From positions 1 to 64,000 of the forward strand of contig NZ_VMHE01000004.1 of the NCBI RefSeq assembly GCF_007559425.1: DNA of 64,000 nt, read 5' to 3'. The notes under the pieces were generated by a model. The model was not told where the DNA came from and did no database searches. It saw only the letters and a program-made list of their open reading frames with translations. This document shows, piece after piece, positions 24,929-34,939 of this stretch (the stretch's first letter is position 1; each line of letters opens with the position of its first letter). The stretch comes from Allobacillus salarius. GTDB taxonomy: Bacteria; Bacillota; Bacilli; Bacillales; Alkalibacillaceae. The position numbers and the translations under genes were made by a program.

Positions 24929-27277
24929 CTATTTAAGCGAAAGGATTGTCACACCACTTCCACCTTCATTTGGATGACCTAAATGATAGCTTTTAATTGA
25001 CCGATGATTCCGGGCGAATGTATGGACACCTTTCATTAGCGCACCGGTTCCTTTTCCGTGAATGATTGATACTTGATGGTATCCGGCCAGTAGTGCATCA
25101 TCGAGATACTTTTCCAACCGATGCAAGGCATCCTCGTATCTTTCACCTCTTAAATCCAATTCTGTCTTTACGTGACTCTGTCTCCCGCGAACAGTAGCCA
25201 TTGGCGTCGTCTTTTGCTCTTTTTCTTTCCGTTTAATGAGCTGCAATTGTTTTTTAGGCACTTTCATTTTCATGATTCCGAGCTGAACTTCATACTCATT
25301 GTCATTCAATTGAGAGACAATATGACCTTTTTGGTTGAAGGAAGCTACATGAACTTCGTCGCCTGATTCAAATACGTCTGGTTGGTTGTTTGTCTGAATC
25401 TGCTGTTCTTGATTCGTATCTTGCAGCGCTTCTTTTTGGTCCGAAATTTTCTTCCGGGCGTCAATTAATTGGTGTTCCTTGATTTCTGCTGAACTCTTCA
25501 TTTGTCGAAGTTCTTGTAAAATTGATTCCGCTTCTTGTTCTGCCTGGTCAACAATCTTCTGGGCCTTTTTCTTAGCCGCTTCTTGGTAATCCTCTTTCTT
25601 CGCTAAGTAGCGGTCATATTCTCGTTTCAATTCTTCACGTAGTCTCTCGGATTCTTGTAAAATTTCTTCCGCTTCTTCAAAGTCTTTCTCAGCTTGCTTT
25701 CTGGACGTCTCCAATGAAGCAATCATATTTTCTACAGATCGGCTATCCTCGTGAATCATCGTTTTTGCTTGTTCGATAATTTCTGGCTTCAACCCGATTC
25801 TTCCAGAAATCTCAAAAGCATTACTTCGACCCGGTACACCGATCAATAATCGATAGGTTGGTTGTAATGTCTCAACATCAAATTCAACGGAAGCATTGAT
25901 GACTTGCTCTCGATTATAACCGTATGCTTTTAGTTCCGGATAATGTGTTGTCGCAATGACTCTTGCGTTAAAACTGACGACATAGTCCAATATGGACATG
26001 GCAAGGCCTGCACCTTCTTGAGGGTCTGTACCAGCACCGAGCTCATCGAAAAGGACTAACGAATTCGAATTAAACCGGTCAATAATGGATGCGATATTCG
26101 TCATATGACTGGAAAACGTACTTAAATTTTGCTCGATTGATTGCTCATCACCTATATCTGCAAATACGTGATCAAATACAGCAAGTTGACAGCCATCAAG
26201 CGCAGGAACTTGTAAACCCGATTGGGCCATTAATGTACATAATCCAACTAGTTTTAAGGTAACTGTTTTACCACCTGTATTTGGACCAGTAATTAAAATT
26301 GCACGATAGTCTTTACCGATTTCGATATCATTACTGACCACTTCATTTTCAGGAATGAGTGGATGTCGAGCTTGAATCATTTTAATGTAACCGTCATGAT
26401 TCATTTCAGGTTTTGCGGCGCGTAGTTGCTGTGCATATTTTGCTTTAGCAAATAAGAAATCAATTTTTTGTAAAATATCACCATTGTGCTCTAACGATTC
26501 CGCGTCTTGCTGGACGAATTCCGTTAACCGAGTCAAAATCCGTTCAATCTCTTGTTGTTCTTCCACCTTTGAAGCTTGCAACTTATTATTTAACTCGACG
26601 ACCGCTTGTGGTTCGATAAATAGTGTTTGACCGGATGAGGATGAATCGTGAACAATTCCACCAAAACTTCCTCGATGTTCGGATTTAACCGGAAGAACGT
26701 AGCGATCATTTCTAATCGTGACAATGGCATCTGATAACTTGCTGCTAGAAGTTCGGGTATACCCTTCCAGTCGCTCACGTATACTGTTCTCCGACGAACG
26801 GATTTGGCTACGTATTCTTCTTAGGGTTTGCGAAGCACTATCAATCACTTTGCCATCTTGATCGATGCACATATGAATCTCTTTCTCGAGGTTACTAAGC
26901 GGTTCAATCTGTTCAACTAAATCAATGAGAATCGGTGTATCCACTTCTTCTATATCTTGAACAAATCTTTTCACCCGTTTACTTCCGCGTAATGTATCCG
27001 AAATCTCAAGCAGTTCGGTCGCACTCAACATTCCTCCGATTTTTGCACGCTTCGTACTACTACGGAGGTCATGAATACCACCCAACGGCATATGGCCTTG
27101 TGTTCGTAAAACTTGTACCGCTTCATCCGTTTCGTTTTGCCATTGAATGACTTCTTCAAAATCAGCTGAAGGCATTAACTTTGCAGCCGCTTCTTTTCCA
27201 CGAGCTGTTTCCGCATGATCTACGATTTGCTTGATCAATTTTGGAAATTCGAGTTGTTTCATTATTTTTTGATCCAT
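24929..27277 (-). CDS. mutS2: MutS2 ATPase/endonuclease (RqcU)
   Basis: MutS2 is a MutS paralogue without mismatch-binding domain. It suppresses recombination in some bacteria, and in Bacillus subtilis it acts on collided ribosomes. The 782-residue protein has the clamp and lever helices, the ABC-type ATPase with Walker A ITGPNTGGKTVTLK (about 330-343) and LVLFDELGAGTDPQEGA. A long charged coiled coil covers about 515-630, followed by a KOW-like region and the C-terminal Smr nuclease domain (LDLRGERYEDAL and IIHGKGTGALMKGV). The start codon overlaps the polX stop (TAATG), so the two are translationally coupled. Confidence 0.96.
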   Translation of the reverse strand: MDQKIMKQLEFPKLIKQIVDHAETARGKEAAAKLMPSADFEEVIQWQNETDEAVQVLRTQGHMPLGGIHDLRSSTKRAKIGGMLSATELLEISDTLRGSKRVKRFVQDIEEVDTPILIDLVEQIEPLSNLEKEIHMCIDQDGKVIDSASQTLRRIRSQIRSSENSIRERLEGYTRTSSSKLSDAIVTIRNDRYVLPVKSEHRGSFGGIVHDSSSSGQTLFIEPQAVVELNNKLQASKVEEQQEIERILTRLTEFVQQDAESLEHNGDILQKIDFLFAKAKYAQQLRAAKPEMNHDGYIKMIQARHPLIPENEVVSNDIEIGKDYRAILITGPNTGGKTVTLKLVGLCTLMAQSGLQVPALDGCQLAVFDHVFADIGDEQSIEQNLSTFSSHMTNIASIIDRFNSNSLVLFDELGAGTDPQEGAGLAMSILDYVVSFNARVIATTHYPELKAYGYNREQVINASVEFDVETLQPTYRLLIGVPGRSNAFEISGRIGLKPEIIEQAKTMIHEDSRSVENMIASLETSRKQAEKDFEEAEEILQESERLREELKREYDRYLAKKEDYQEAAKKKAQKIVDQAEQEAESILQELRQMKSSAEIKEHQLIDARKKISDQKEALQDTNQEQQIQTNNQPDVFESGDEVHVASFNQKGHIVSQLNDNEYEVQLGIMKMKVPKKQLQLIKRKEKEQKTTPMATVRGRQSHVKTELDLRGERYEDALHRLEKYLDDALLAGYHQVSIIHGKGTGALMKGVHTFARNHRSIKSYHLGHPNEGGSGVTILSLK

Positions 27278-28995
27278 TATGCTTCACCTTTTTTCATTTT
27301 CAAAAATGATTGTAACTCCTCTGGTGTCCACGTATTGACTACTGTATCTTTTTCGATCCACCCTTTTCGAGCAGCCTTCACACCAATTGCCATATCATCG
27401 AGCATTTGATAGCTATGTGCATCTGTGTTGATTGCAATCCGTGCACCTTTTTCTTGTGCTTTTCGAAGTTCCGTCCAATGTAGGTCCAATCGGTTTGGGT
27501 TCGCATTCAGTTCGATAATCGTATTCGTTTCAACGGCCCAGTCAATGAACGTATTGATGTCTAATGCATAGCTTTCACGTCGTCCAATCAATCTCCCCGT
27601 CGGGTGAGCAATCATATCAACATACGGACTTTCCATAGCTGTCCGCATGCGTTTCATAATTTGTTCTTCTGATTGGCTAAAACTTGAATGGATTGACGCT
27701 ATGACAAAATCCATTTCTTTTAAAAATTCATCTGAAAAATCTAACGTTCCATCCGGTAAAATATCCATCTCCACGCCACAAAAGATTTTGATCTCTGGAA
27801 ATTTCGCTTGGACTTCTGCAATTTTTTCACGCTGTCGACGTAGGCGCTCTTCATCTAATCCATCTGCTACACGCAAAAACTTTGAGTGGTCTGTAATGGC
27901 TATAAATTGATAGCCTTTTTCGATATTCTTCTTGATCATTTCTTCGATCGATTGTGCGCCATCGCTCCAAGTCGTGTGCATGTGTAAGTCGCCTTTTACA
28001 TCATTCAATTCAATCAATTCCGGAGATTGATTTACAGAAACTTCTTCCCCTGTTTCACGTACTTCTGGTGGTAAATAAGGGACATCTAAAAACTCAAAAA
28101 ATGCTTGTTCCGAATCAAATGTATGAATCTTTCCAGTCTCTTCTTCCTCGACTCCGTATTCACTGATTTTCAAGCCTTTTTGCTTTGCCAATCTTCTCAT
28201 TTCCACATTATGATCTTTGGAACCAGTAAAATGATGAAGGGTTGTGTAAAATTCATTTGGTGCGACGAGACGAAAATCAACCGAAACATCCCATTTTGAT
28301 TCTATAATTACAGTTACCTTCGTTTCTCCATGTGCAACAATTTCTTTTACCATCGATAATTGAACCAAAGCGTCAGCTACTTGCTTTGGATTTGTCGTTG
28401 CGATAATATAATCCAAATCTTTTATCGTTTCACGGAGACGTCTCATACTGCCCGCTATTGAGTATTGTTCAATGTCGTCTATTTTTTCCAGCTCGTCTTC
28501 AATCAGTTGTGGTAATACTAAAACATCAGAAAGAGGTAAACGCTCTGGACGTTTACCGATATCATCTAATGCTTGTACTATTTTTTCAACGGATTTTTTT
28601 CCAAACCCACTTAACTTTTCTACTTCACCATTTTCACAAGCTTTACGTAATGTCACTTCATCAACTACACCGAGTTCTTTATAAAGCTTTGCCAGCTTTT
28701 TTCCACCTAACCCTTGTAGTTCTAATAATGGGATCAGGCCTTCAGGCACTTCTTCTTTCAATTCATTCAGCGTTTCCGTTTCACCTGCTTCGATGAATTC
28801 CATGATTACCGCATTGGTGCCTTTACCGATTCCATCCATTTTCGAAAAATCGTCAATCTCATCCAATGAATGATCACTACGTTCCAATGCTTGTGCAGCT
28901 TTCCGATAAGCAGATATTTTAAATGGGTTTTCACCTTTTAATTCCAAATAAATAGCAATCGTTTCTAAGTGTTTAATGACTTTCTTTTTATCCAT
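27277..28995 (-). CDS. polX: DNA polymerase X family with PHP domain
   Basis: PolX fills short gaps in base-excision repair and carries exonuclease activity in its PHP domain. The protein has 572 residues from ATG 28995 (TAGGAG upstream; three earlier codons are discarded). N-terminal helix-hairpin-helix motifs (KMDGIGKGTNAVI, LQGLGGKKLAKLY, LSGFGKKSVEKI) come first. The polymerase palm has GSMRRLRETIKDLDYIIAT, carrying two catalytic Asp residues. The PHP metal motifs are KGDLHMHTTWSDG, FIAITDHSKF and INTDAHSY. It is upstream of, and overlaps, mutS2. Confidence 0.95.
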   Translation of the reverse strand: MDKKKVIKHLETIAIYLELKGENPFKISAYRKAAQALERSDHSLDEIDDFSKMDGIGKGTNAVIMEFIEAGETETLNELKEEVPEGLIPLLELQGLGGKKLAKLYKELGVVDEVTLRKACENGEVEKLSGFGKKSVEKIVQALDDIGKRPERLPLSDVLVLPQLIEDELEKIDDIEQYSIAGSMRRLRETIKDLDYIIATTNPKQVADALVQLSMVKEIVAHGETKVTVIIESKWDVSVDFRLVAPNEFYTTLHHFTGSKDHNVEMRRLAKQKGLKISEYGVEEEETGKIHTFDSEQAFFEFLDVPYLPPEVRETGEEVSVNQSPELIELNDVKGDLHMHTTWSDGAQSIEEMIKKNIEKGYQFIAITDHSKFLRVADGLDEERLRRQREKIAEVQAKFPEIKIFCGVEMDILPDGTLDFSDEFLKEMDFVIASIHSSFSQSEEQIMKRMRTAMESPYVDMIAHPTGRLIGRRESYALDINTFIDWAVETNTIIELNANPNRLDLHWTELRKAQEKGARIAINTDAHSYQMLDDMAIGVKAARKGWIEKDTVVNTWTPEELQSFLKMKKGEA

Positions 28996-29035
28996 ATAGA
29001 GCACTCCTACTCAGCAATTATTCATTCAATAACTG

Positions 29036-29073
29036 AAAAGAAAAGAGGCCAACTCGCATTGAGTGAACCTCTT
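29036..29073 (-). terminator. Terminator of zapA-cvpA
   Basis: GAGGTTCACTC / GAGTTGGCCTC stem with a TTTTCTTTT tail on the minus strand. Confidence 0.78.
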
Positions 29074-29080
29074 CATTCGT

Positions 29081-29614
29081 TCATTCAGGAAATATTCGTT
29101 CTTTCAATTGCTCAGTCAACACAGGTGTATGTTCAATCATAAATCCGGCAATTACGGAGTTTTGTATGAGATTTTGAATCATCTCTACCGAAACGAGCGA
29201 CAAAATAAATAAGATGACGAATAAAATTAAATACATCTCAATAAATCCTAGTATGGCACCCAATAGATTATTCACACTATGTAAAATCGGTAGGTTGGCT
29301 ACAAAATCCAGTAAGTTCGCAATAATTTGCATGACGATCTTCACTAAGACAAATATCGCGAAAAAAGCTAACCCATTATAGAATGAGTTTTCTAGTATTG
29401 TAGAGTTTAACAATGCATCCCAAAATTGATCTGTTGAAAAGTCTGGATAAGGAATCCATAATTCGATTTTGCCAGCTAACTGTTTGTAATATAAAACAGA
29501 TACGATAAATGCAACGATAAAACCGACAATGTGAAGGACTTGCATAACGAGCCCGCGTTTCAAACCTATTAAAAAACCAAAAATCAATAAAATCAATAAT
29601 AAAATATCCAACAT
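29081..29614 (-). CDS. CvpA family membrane protein
   Basis: The 177-residue CvpA/YshB-type protein has four hydrophobic helices: LDILLLILLIFGFLIGLKRG at the very N-terminus, then about 26-46, about 75-100 and about 125-150. The conserved GLKRGL motif is after helix one. Homologues are called colicin V production proteins; the cellular role in Bacillus is not settled. GAAGG before ATG 29614 makes the eleven upstream codons unlikely. It begins one base after the zapA stop, so zapA-cvpA is an operon. Confidence 0.88.
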   Translation of the reverse strand: MLDILLLILLIFGFLIGLKRGLVMQVLHIVGFIVAFIVSVLYYKQLAGKIELWIPYPDFSTDQFWDALLNSTILENSFYNGLAFFAIFVLVKIVMQIIANLLDFVANLPILHSVNNLLGAILGFIEMYLILFVILFILSLVSVEMIQNLIQNSVIAGFMIEHTPVLTEQLKERIFPE

Positions 29615-29615
29615 G

Positions 29616-29894
29616 TTACCTTCGATCCTCTTTCCGTCTATTTCCACGATTCACTCGGTTCAATAGTTCGTTATGTTCTTGTTTAAGTTTCAAGTAATCA
29701 TTCATCGTATTCAAAGCTGTTAATACAGCTAATTGGGATGTATCCAATGAAGGCTTTGCGTATTGAATTTCATCCATTTTTTGGTCAACCAAGCTTGCTA
29801 CCATTTTGATATGTTCTGAGGATTCTTGGCCAACAATGGTATATTTTTTCTTGTGAATTTCCACTGTTATTTTCGTTTGATTAGAACCATCCAT
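29616..29894 (-). CDS. zapA: Cell division protein ZapA
   Basis: ZapA binds FtsZ and promotes bundling of protofilaments at the division ring. The 92-residue protein has the N-terminal beta-strand part (TKITVEIHKKKYTIVGQES), the helix with HIKMVASLVDQKMDEI, and a C-terminal coiled coil (LAVLTALNTMNDYLKLKQE) with a basic tail. Length is typical. GGAGGAGG precedes the ATG. The gene is divergent from rnhC, the arrangement seen in Bacillus subtilis. Confidence 0.93.
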   Translation of the reverse strand: MDGSNQTKITVEIHKKKYTIVGQESSEHIKMVASLVDQKMDEIQYAKPSLDTSQLAVLTALNTMNDYLKLKQEHNELLNRVNRGNRRKEDRR

Positions 29895-29990
29895 TCAGTA
29901 GCCTCCTCCCGCGTTATTCTACTCCATATAGTAACACGTTTACATATCGCTTGGAAAGTACATTTACTTCCTGCGAACGTCAGTATGGCG

Positions 29991-29999
29991 TGATATACT
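29991..29999 (+). promoter_or_regulatory. Candidate extended -10 promoter of rnhC
   Basis: TGATATACT, an extended -10 (TG-N-TATACT) with no good -35, 40 bases before the rnhC start. Confidence 0.4.
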
Positions 30000-30038
30000 A
30001 GGAGAAAATATGCTAATCCATAAAGGAGTTCTATTTTC

Positions 30039-30956
30039 ATGGCACACGCAGTATTAAAAGTAAACCAATCGACCATTCAACAAATGAAGAACACATACCA
30101 ATCAGCAATCCTTCCATCTACGCCACCTCATGCCCATTTCGCTGCGAAAGTAAGCGGGTGCACGATTACCGCCTATCAATCTGGCAAGGTCGTGTTTCAA
30201 GGAAATGAAGCTGAGAAAGAAGCGAGTCGATGGGGAAATCCAGGATCTAATGATAAAAAGACAAAAACAAAAACAACGAAAAGCTTGCCCACTTTTTTAA
30301 AAGAATCACATATGGGTTCAGATGAAGCAGGAACAGGGGATTATTTCGGGCCAATCACGGTCGCTTGTGTATATGCTACTTCGGAACAGCAGGAACTTCT
30401 AAGAGAATTAGGTGTACGTGATTCGAAAACATTGACCGATGATACAATTCGCTCTGTTATGAAAGATGTCTTATTAACTGACATTACATACAGTTCCGTT
30501 GTTCTTGATAACCCGAGATATAATCAACTGAAAGCAAAAGGTTGGTCTCAAGTAAAAATGAAAGCATGGATGCATCATCATGCGATTAAAAATGTCCGTG
30601 AAAAGCTAGGTGAGCAATCTTTCGAAGGAACCGTTGTCGATCAGTTTTGTGAACCAGCTACCTTTCATAAAGCAGTTCGAGAAACAGGTGAGCAATCATT
30701 TGATGATTTGACGTTCATGACAAAGGCTGAGAGTTATTCGACACCCGTCGCTGCAGCCTCCATGCTGGCTCGTTATCGCTTTTTACAAGAAATCGATCGT
30801 ATTTCTGAAAAGGTTGGCTTTTCCATTCAAAAAGGTGCCTCAAACATTGTCGATCGGCAAATTGCACGTTTGATCAAACAAAAAGGCGAGGGCACTTTAA
30901 ATGAAATCGCAAAAACACACTTTGCGAATACACAGAAAGCGAAGAAGCTTTTATAA
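30039..30956 (+). CDS. rnhC: Ribonuclease HIII
   Basis: RNase HIII removes RNA from RNA-DNA hybrids, including Okazaki primers and R-loops. The 305-residue protein has the N-terminal substrate-binding TBP-like domain (about 1-85). The catalytic domain has MGSDEAGTGDYFGPI (first Asp and Glu, about 93-107), the third acidic residue in LRELGVRDSKTL, and the last in GTVVDQFCEP. It is one of the few plus-strand genes and is convergent with pheT. AAAGGAG precedes the ATG. Confidence 0.96.
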   Translation: MAHAVLKVNQSTIQQMKNTYQSAILPSTPPHAHFAAKVSGCTITAYQSGKVVFQGNEAEKEASRWGNPGSNDKKTKTKTTKSLPTFLKESHMGSDEAGTGDYFGPITVACVYATSEQQELLRELGVRDSKTLTDDTIRSVMKDVLLTDITYSSVVLDNPRYNQLKAKGWSQVKMKAWMHHHAIKNVREKLGEQSFEGTVVDQFCEPATFHKAVRETGEQSFDDLTFMTKAESYSTPVAAASMLARYRFLQEIDRISEKVGFSIQKGASNIVDRQIARLIKQKGEGTLNEIAKTHFANTQKAKKLL

Positions 30957-30973
30957 GGAAATCTAGAGCTTAT

Positions 30974-31078
30974 TGTTGAGCGTTTGAAATCGTTTATCGA
31001 GCGGCTGGAGCTGTTTATTGAGTGGCTAGAATCATTTATTGAGCGGCTGGAGCTGTTTATTGAGCGGATCGGTTCGAA
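30974..31078. repeat. Tandem array, 21-bp period, TATTGAGCGGCTGG type
   Basis: Five units start at 30974, 30995, 31016, 31037 and 31058, exactly 21 bases apart. The consensus begins TATTGAGCGGCTGG and ends AGCTGTT; two units are identical over at least 20 bases. The array sits between the rnhC stop and the bidirectional rnhC/pheT terminator. Aligned with the 19.03-19.20 kb array, the two consensus units agree at about 14 of 21 positions (shared TTT...G.GCGGCTGG). Confidence 0.88.
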
Positions 31079-31087
31079 TATCCAAAA

Positions 31088-31131
31088 TAAAAAACGCCCT
31101 TCAGACAGCTAATGTCTGAAGGGCGTTTATT
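31088..31131. terminator. Bidirectional rnhC/pheT terminator
   Basis: A 14-bp perfect stem ACGCCCTTCAGACA / TGTCTGAAGGGCGT with a five-base loop, A-run on the left and T-rich on the right. It serves both convergent genes. Confidence 0.88.
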
Positions 31132-33557
31132 TATCCTCGTAATTCTGCTTGATATGTTGCTTTTACTTTTTGAATAATGCGCTCTCTCAGTTCATCTACT
31201 TCATCGTCTTTTAGCGTACGTTCATTGTTCTGGAACGTAAGGTTAAATGCAATTGATTTTTTACCTTCTTCCATGTGCTCGCCTTGATACACATCAAACA
31301 CACGGATTGTCTTCAAATACGGTTGTCCTTGTTCATAAATGATGTCTTCGATTTCTTTTGCCGTAATCTCGGCATTCACAACAAATGCTAAGTCTTGCGA
31401 AATAGCTGGATACTTCGTAATCGCTTCATAATCCGGTGTTTCATCAACATGATTAAACACTTTCTCCAAATTCAAATCGAATACATACGTATCATCTAAA
31501 TCGTGATCTTTTTGTACAAATGGGTGAAGCTGTCCGATATAACCCACCGTTTCACCGTTTAATTTAAGAAGTGCCGTCCGACCTGGGTGCAATCCATCTA
31601 GATTAGCTTTTTCGAAAATAACTTCGTCTTTGAGAAAGTAATTGAATAAGCCTTCTAAAATTCCTTTTAGCACAAAGAAGTCAACCGGTTTCTTTTCTCC
31701 TTGCCACGGGTGATTCTCCCAAATACCCGTAATTGCAGCAGCAACACGGAGTTCTTCTCTTGGCAGTACGTCTTTCCCTTCATTCGGCAAATAAACAGAT
31801 CCGAGTTCATAAAACCCGAGATTGTATTGATTTCTTGCCACATTATACTGAAGACTCGACAACAATTCCGGAATGACACTTAATCGTAAATGACTATGCA
31901 AATCGGTCATAGGCATCATTAATTTGACAGCCTCTTGATCAGTTTGGATTTCAGGGCTAACGAAATGTTTCGATTTTTCTTCTGTCGTCAGTGAATACGT
32001 CAATGCCTCGTTTAATCCTGTTTTTTGTAAATAGGCATGTACTTCACGAGTTAATCGTTGACGCTTCGTTAAGCCACCTTTATTTGATTGACCTGTCGGC
32101 AATGTATAAGGGATATGGTCGTAACCGTATAAACGAGCAAACTCTTCAACCATATCTTCGAGAATACGAAGGTCATTTCTTCGGGATGGTGGCGTAACAG
32201 TATATTGCTCACCTTGCTGTTCATATGGCAAGCGCAAACGTTCTAGAATATCATTCATTTGATCAATGGATAACTCGGTCCCTATGCGTTCATTAATTTC
32301 ATGACGTTCAAAGGTGATTTGTACTGGTTCACGATCCGTTGAACCTTCCTCAACCATTTCACCTAAAATTGTTCCGCCTGCTAACTCTTCGTATAATTCA
32401 GCTGCACGCATTGCTGCTTCTTTCACACGTGTAAGGTCGACTCCTTTTTCAAAACGTGCGCTCGCTTCACTTCGTAAATTGTGTTGGCTCGATGCTTTGC
32501 GAACGGTTCTCGGATCGAAATAAGCAGCCTCTAAAAGAATAGTCGTTGTATCATCTTGAACTTCGGAATCTTGACCGCCCATTACACCAGCCAATGCATG
32601 AGGCTTTTCACCGTTTGTAATGAGTAGGTGTTCTGGTTGAAGTGTCCGCTCTTTTCCATCAAGTGTCGTCATCGTTTCACCTTCATGAGCTGGACGAGTG
32701 ACAACTTCTTTACTGCCAAAACGGTCGTAATCGAAAGCGTGAAGCGGCTGACCGTATTCCAACAAAACATAGTTCGTGATGTCAACTAAATTATTGATCG
32801 GGCGAATGCCTGCACTGATCAACCGATTACGCAACCATAATGGAGACGATTTCACTTCTAAATCTTTGATAATCCACGCACCGTAATACGGATTCATTTC
32901 TTTGTTCTCTATACGAACAGCGATGTAATCATTGGAAGATTCATCAGCTTTCGTAACAGTCGGTGACGGCAATTGAAGTTCTTTATTATAAATAGCAGCG
33001 ACTTCATAAGCCATCCCGACCATGTTTAGACAGTCTGCTCGGTTTGGTGTTAGATCTAGCTCCAGTACTTGATCGTCTAGATTCAGTAACGGACAAGCCG
33101 GTTCACCGATTTGTACCTCTTCATCAAATACAAAAATACCGTCTTTTTGATGGTCGGGAACGAACTTTTCATCGACACCCAACTCTTGCAATGAGCAAAT
33201 CATTCCTTCTGATGCTTCACCGCGTAGTTTCGCTTTTTTAATTTTCAACCCGCCTGGAAGTCTTGCGCCAGGTCGAGCGGCGACAACATACTGTCCTTGC
33301 GCAACATTCGGTGCACCGCAAACGATTTGTGCTAATTCATCTTCACCGACGTTCACCTGACATAGGTTCAACTTGTCTGCGTTTGGGTGTTGTTCACACG
33401 CTTCAACATATCCGACAACAATTTTTTCATCGTCCAATATCGGACCGTGAATGCCGTCTACTTCGACACCTGTTTTTGTAATGGCTTCAGCTAATTCTCC
33501 TGTTGGAATGCCTTCGATATCCACATATTCTTTTAACCAATTAATTGAGACTAACAT
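31131..33557 (-). CDS. pheT: Phenylalanyl-tRNA synthetase beta subunit
   Basis: The beta subunit of the tetrameric synthetase binds tRNA-Phe and edits misacylated Tyr. The 808-residue protein starts with the B1 region and the EMAP-like tRNA-binding domain (about 40-155, VGYVEACEQHPNADKLNLC). The B3/B4 editing domain (about 210-395, GIRPINNLVDITNYVLLE), B5 and the C-terminal FDX-ACB anticodon-recognition domain follow. It lies 13 bases after pheS and depends on the T-box upstream of pheS. Confidence 0.97.
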   Translation of the reverse strand: MLVSINWLKEYVDIEGIPTGELAEAITKTGVEVDGIHGPILDDEKIVVGYVEACEQHPNADKLNLCQVNVGEDELAQIVCGAPNVAQGQYVVAARPGARLPGGLKIKKAKLRGEASEGMICSLQELGVDEKFVPDHQKDGIFVFDEEVQIGEPACPLLNLDDQVLELDLTPNRADCLNMVGMAYEVAAIYNKELQLPSPTVTKADESSNDYIAVRIENKEMNPYYGAWIIKDLEVKSSPLWLRNRLISAGIRPINNLVDITNYVLLEYGQPLHAFDYDRFGSKEVVTRPAHEGETMTTLDGKERTLQPEHLLITNGEKPHALAGVMGGQDSEVQDDTTTILLEAAYFDPRTVRKASSQHNLRSEASARFEKGVDLTRVKEAAMRAAELYEELAGGTILGEMVEEGSTDREPVQITFERHEINERIGTELSIDQMNDILERLRLPYEQQGEQYTVTPPSRRNDLRILEDMVEEFARLYGYDHIPYTLPTGQSNKGGLTKRQRLTREVHAYLQKTGLNEALTYSLTTEEKSKHFVSPEIQTDQEAVKLMMPMTDLHSHLRLSVIPELLSSLQYNVARNQYNLGFYELGSVYLPNEGKDVLPREELRVAAAITGIWENHPWQGEKKPVDFFVLKGILEGLFNYFLKDEVIFEKANLDGLHPGRTALLKLNGETVGYIGQLHPFVQKDHDLDDTYVFDLNLEKVFNHVDETPDYEAITKYPAISQDLAFVVNAEITAKEIEDIIYEQGQPYLKTIRVFDVYQGEHMEEGKKSIAFNLTFQNNERTLKDDEVDELRERIIQKVKATYQAELRG

Positions 33558-33570
33558 CGTTCATACCCCC

Positions 33571-34605
33571 TTATACCTGGTGAAATTGCTTCAAGAATCT
33601 GACGTCGTTCGTATAGAAATGACGAATATCCTCGATGCCGTATTTTAACATCGCGATTCGTTCCGGCCCCATTCCGAATGCGAAGCCTGTATATTTTTTG
33701 GAGTCAAAACCAGCCATTTCCAAAACATTTGGGTGAACGAGTCCTGCACCTAAAATTTCAATCCAGCCGGTATGTTTACAGACGGAACAGCCGTCTCCGT
33801 TACAAACTTTACAAGAGATGTCCATTTCAACGGATGGCTCAGTGAACGGGAAGAAGCTCGGACGCAGACGAATTTCACGATCTTCACCGAATAAATGTTT
33901 TGCAAGTACATTCAATGTTCCTTTTAAATCACTCATCGTAATATGTTCATCCACATAGAGTCCCTCGATTTGCGTGAACTGGTGGGAGTGTGTCGCATCA
34001 TCCGTATCACGGCGATACACTTTTCCAGGACAAATAATTTTAACGGGCCCTCTTCCTTCATGTGCGTTCAATGTCCGCGCTTGAACCGGCGAAGTATGTG
34101 TACGCATCAACAGCTCTTCAGTAATATAAAACGAATCCTGCATATCACGAGCTGGATGACCTTTTGGTAAGTTTAACGCTTCAAAGTTATAATAGTCTGT
34201 TTCAACTTCCGGTCCTTCTGCCACTTCATATCCCATACCGATAAATAAATCTTCAATGTCGCGAATGGTTTTCATAAGTATATGAGGACCACCCGTATGC
34301 GTCGGACGACCTGGAAGTGTGACATCAATCGTCTCTGCTTTCAGTTGCTCTTCAATCGCTTGTTTTTCCAGTAAATCCGCTTTTTCCTCGATAGATGCAG
34401 TAATCTCATCACGCACTTCATTGGCGAGCTGACCAATGACAGGACGTTCTTCTTTCGATAATTTTCCCATCCCTTTGAGAACTTCTGTAATTTTTCCTTT
34501 TTTACCTAAAAACTGAACACGAACGTCTTGCAATGATTTTTGCGTATCGGCCGCTTCAATTTCAGTTATCGCTTCTTGTTTAATGCTCTGTAGGCGCTCT
34601 TTCAT
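33571..34605 (-). CDS. pheS: Phenylalanyl-tRNA synthetase alpha subunit
   Basis: The alpha subunit contains the class II catalytic core that attaches Phe to tRNA-Phe. The 344-residue protein has an N-terminal coiled coil (about 1-85). Motif 2 includes [20 protein letters not shown] and motif 3 is [18 protein letters not shown] Cys cluster ([17 protein letters not shown]) looks like a zinc site. AAGGAGG before ATG 34605 excludes eight upstream codons. It is first in pheST. Confidence 0.97.
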   Translation of the reverse strand: MKERLQSIKQEAITEIEAADTQKSLQDVRVQFLGKKGKITEVLKGMGKLSKEERPVIGQLANEVRDEITASIEEKADLLEKQAIEEQLKAETIDVTLPGRPTHTGGPHILMKTIRDIEDLFIGMGYEVAEGPEVETDYYNFEALNLPKGHPARDMQDSFYITEELLMRTHTSPVQARTLNAHEGRGPVKIICPGKVYRRDTDDATHSHQFTQIEGLYVDEHITMSDLKGTLNVLAKHLFGEDREIRLRPSFFPFTEPSVEMDISCKVCNGDGCSVCKHTGWIEILGAGLVHPNVLEMAGFDSKKYTGFAFGMGPERIAMLKYGIEDIRHFYTNDVRFLKQFHQV

Positions 34606-34652
34606 TGATATCCTCCTTTTGGTCAACAACCACTTTCCTTAAGCAAAATAAA

Positions 34653-34885
34653 AAAACTCCTCCCTTAAATAAGGGACGAGTTGATTTCCGTGTTACCACC
34701 CTCGTTGATTTGCTTTATCTTAACGCAAACCCACTTCATTGAATAACGGATCAAGGACCCGGACACTGTAGTGTCAGCTCCAGAGTGAAATTCGTACAAT
34801 CCCATCGATTGGAGTATTTTCAGTCCAGGATACTCCATCCCTTTCAATCGATCATCGGGTATTGCCTACTTAGCTCTTTCAACGC
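34653..34885 (-). ncRNA. T-box leader of pheST (Phe specifier)
   Basis: The minus strand contains the T-box core AGGGTGGTAACACGG (34689-34703), followed by a terminator stem with the GGGACGAG / CTCCTCCC arms and a seven-base T-run (34652-34682). Upstream lie a structured stem I and a TTC triplet (34787-34789) in the context GAATTTCACTC that fits a phenylalanine specifier. Uncharged tRNA-Phe would stabilise the antiterminator and allow pheST transcription. Confidence 0.92.
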
Positions 34886-34910
34886 TTTTATAACGATTTA
34901 ATCTCCAATT

Positions 34911-34939
34911 ATTATAGATAATTTTCATTATTATATCAA
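34911..34939 (-). promoter_or_regulatory. SigA promoter of the pheST T-box operon
   Basis: TTGATA, 17-base spacer, TATAAT on the minus strand, overlapping the last codons of the upstream methyltransferase gene. Confidence 0.75.
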
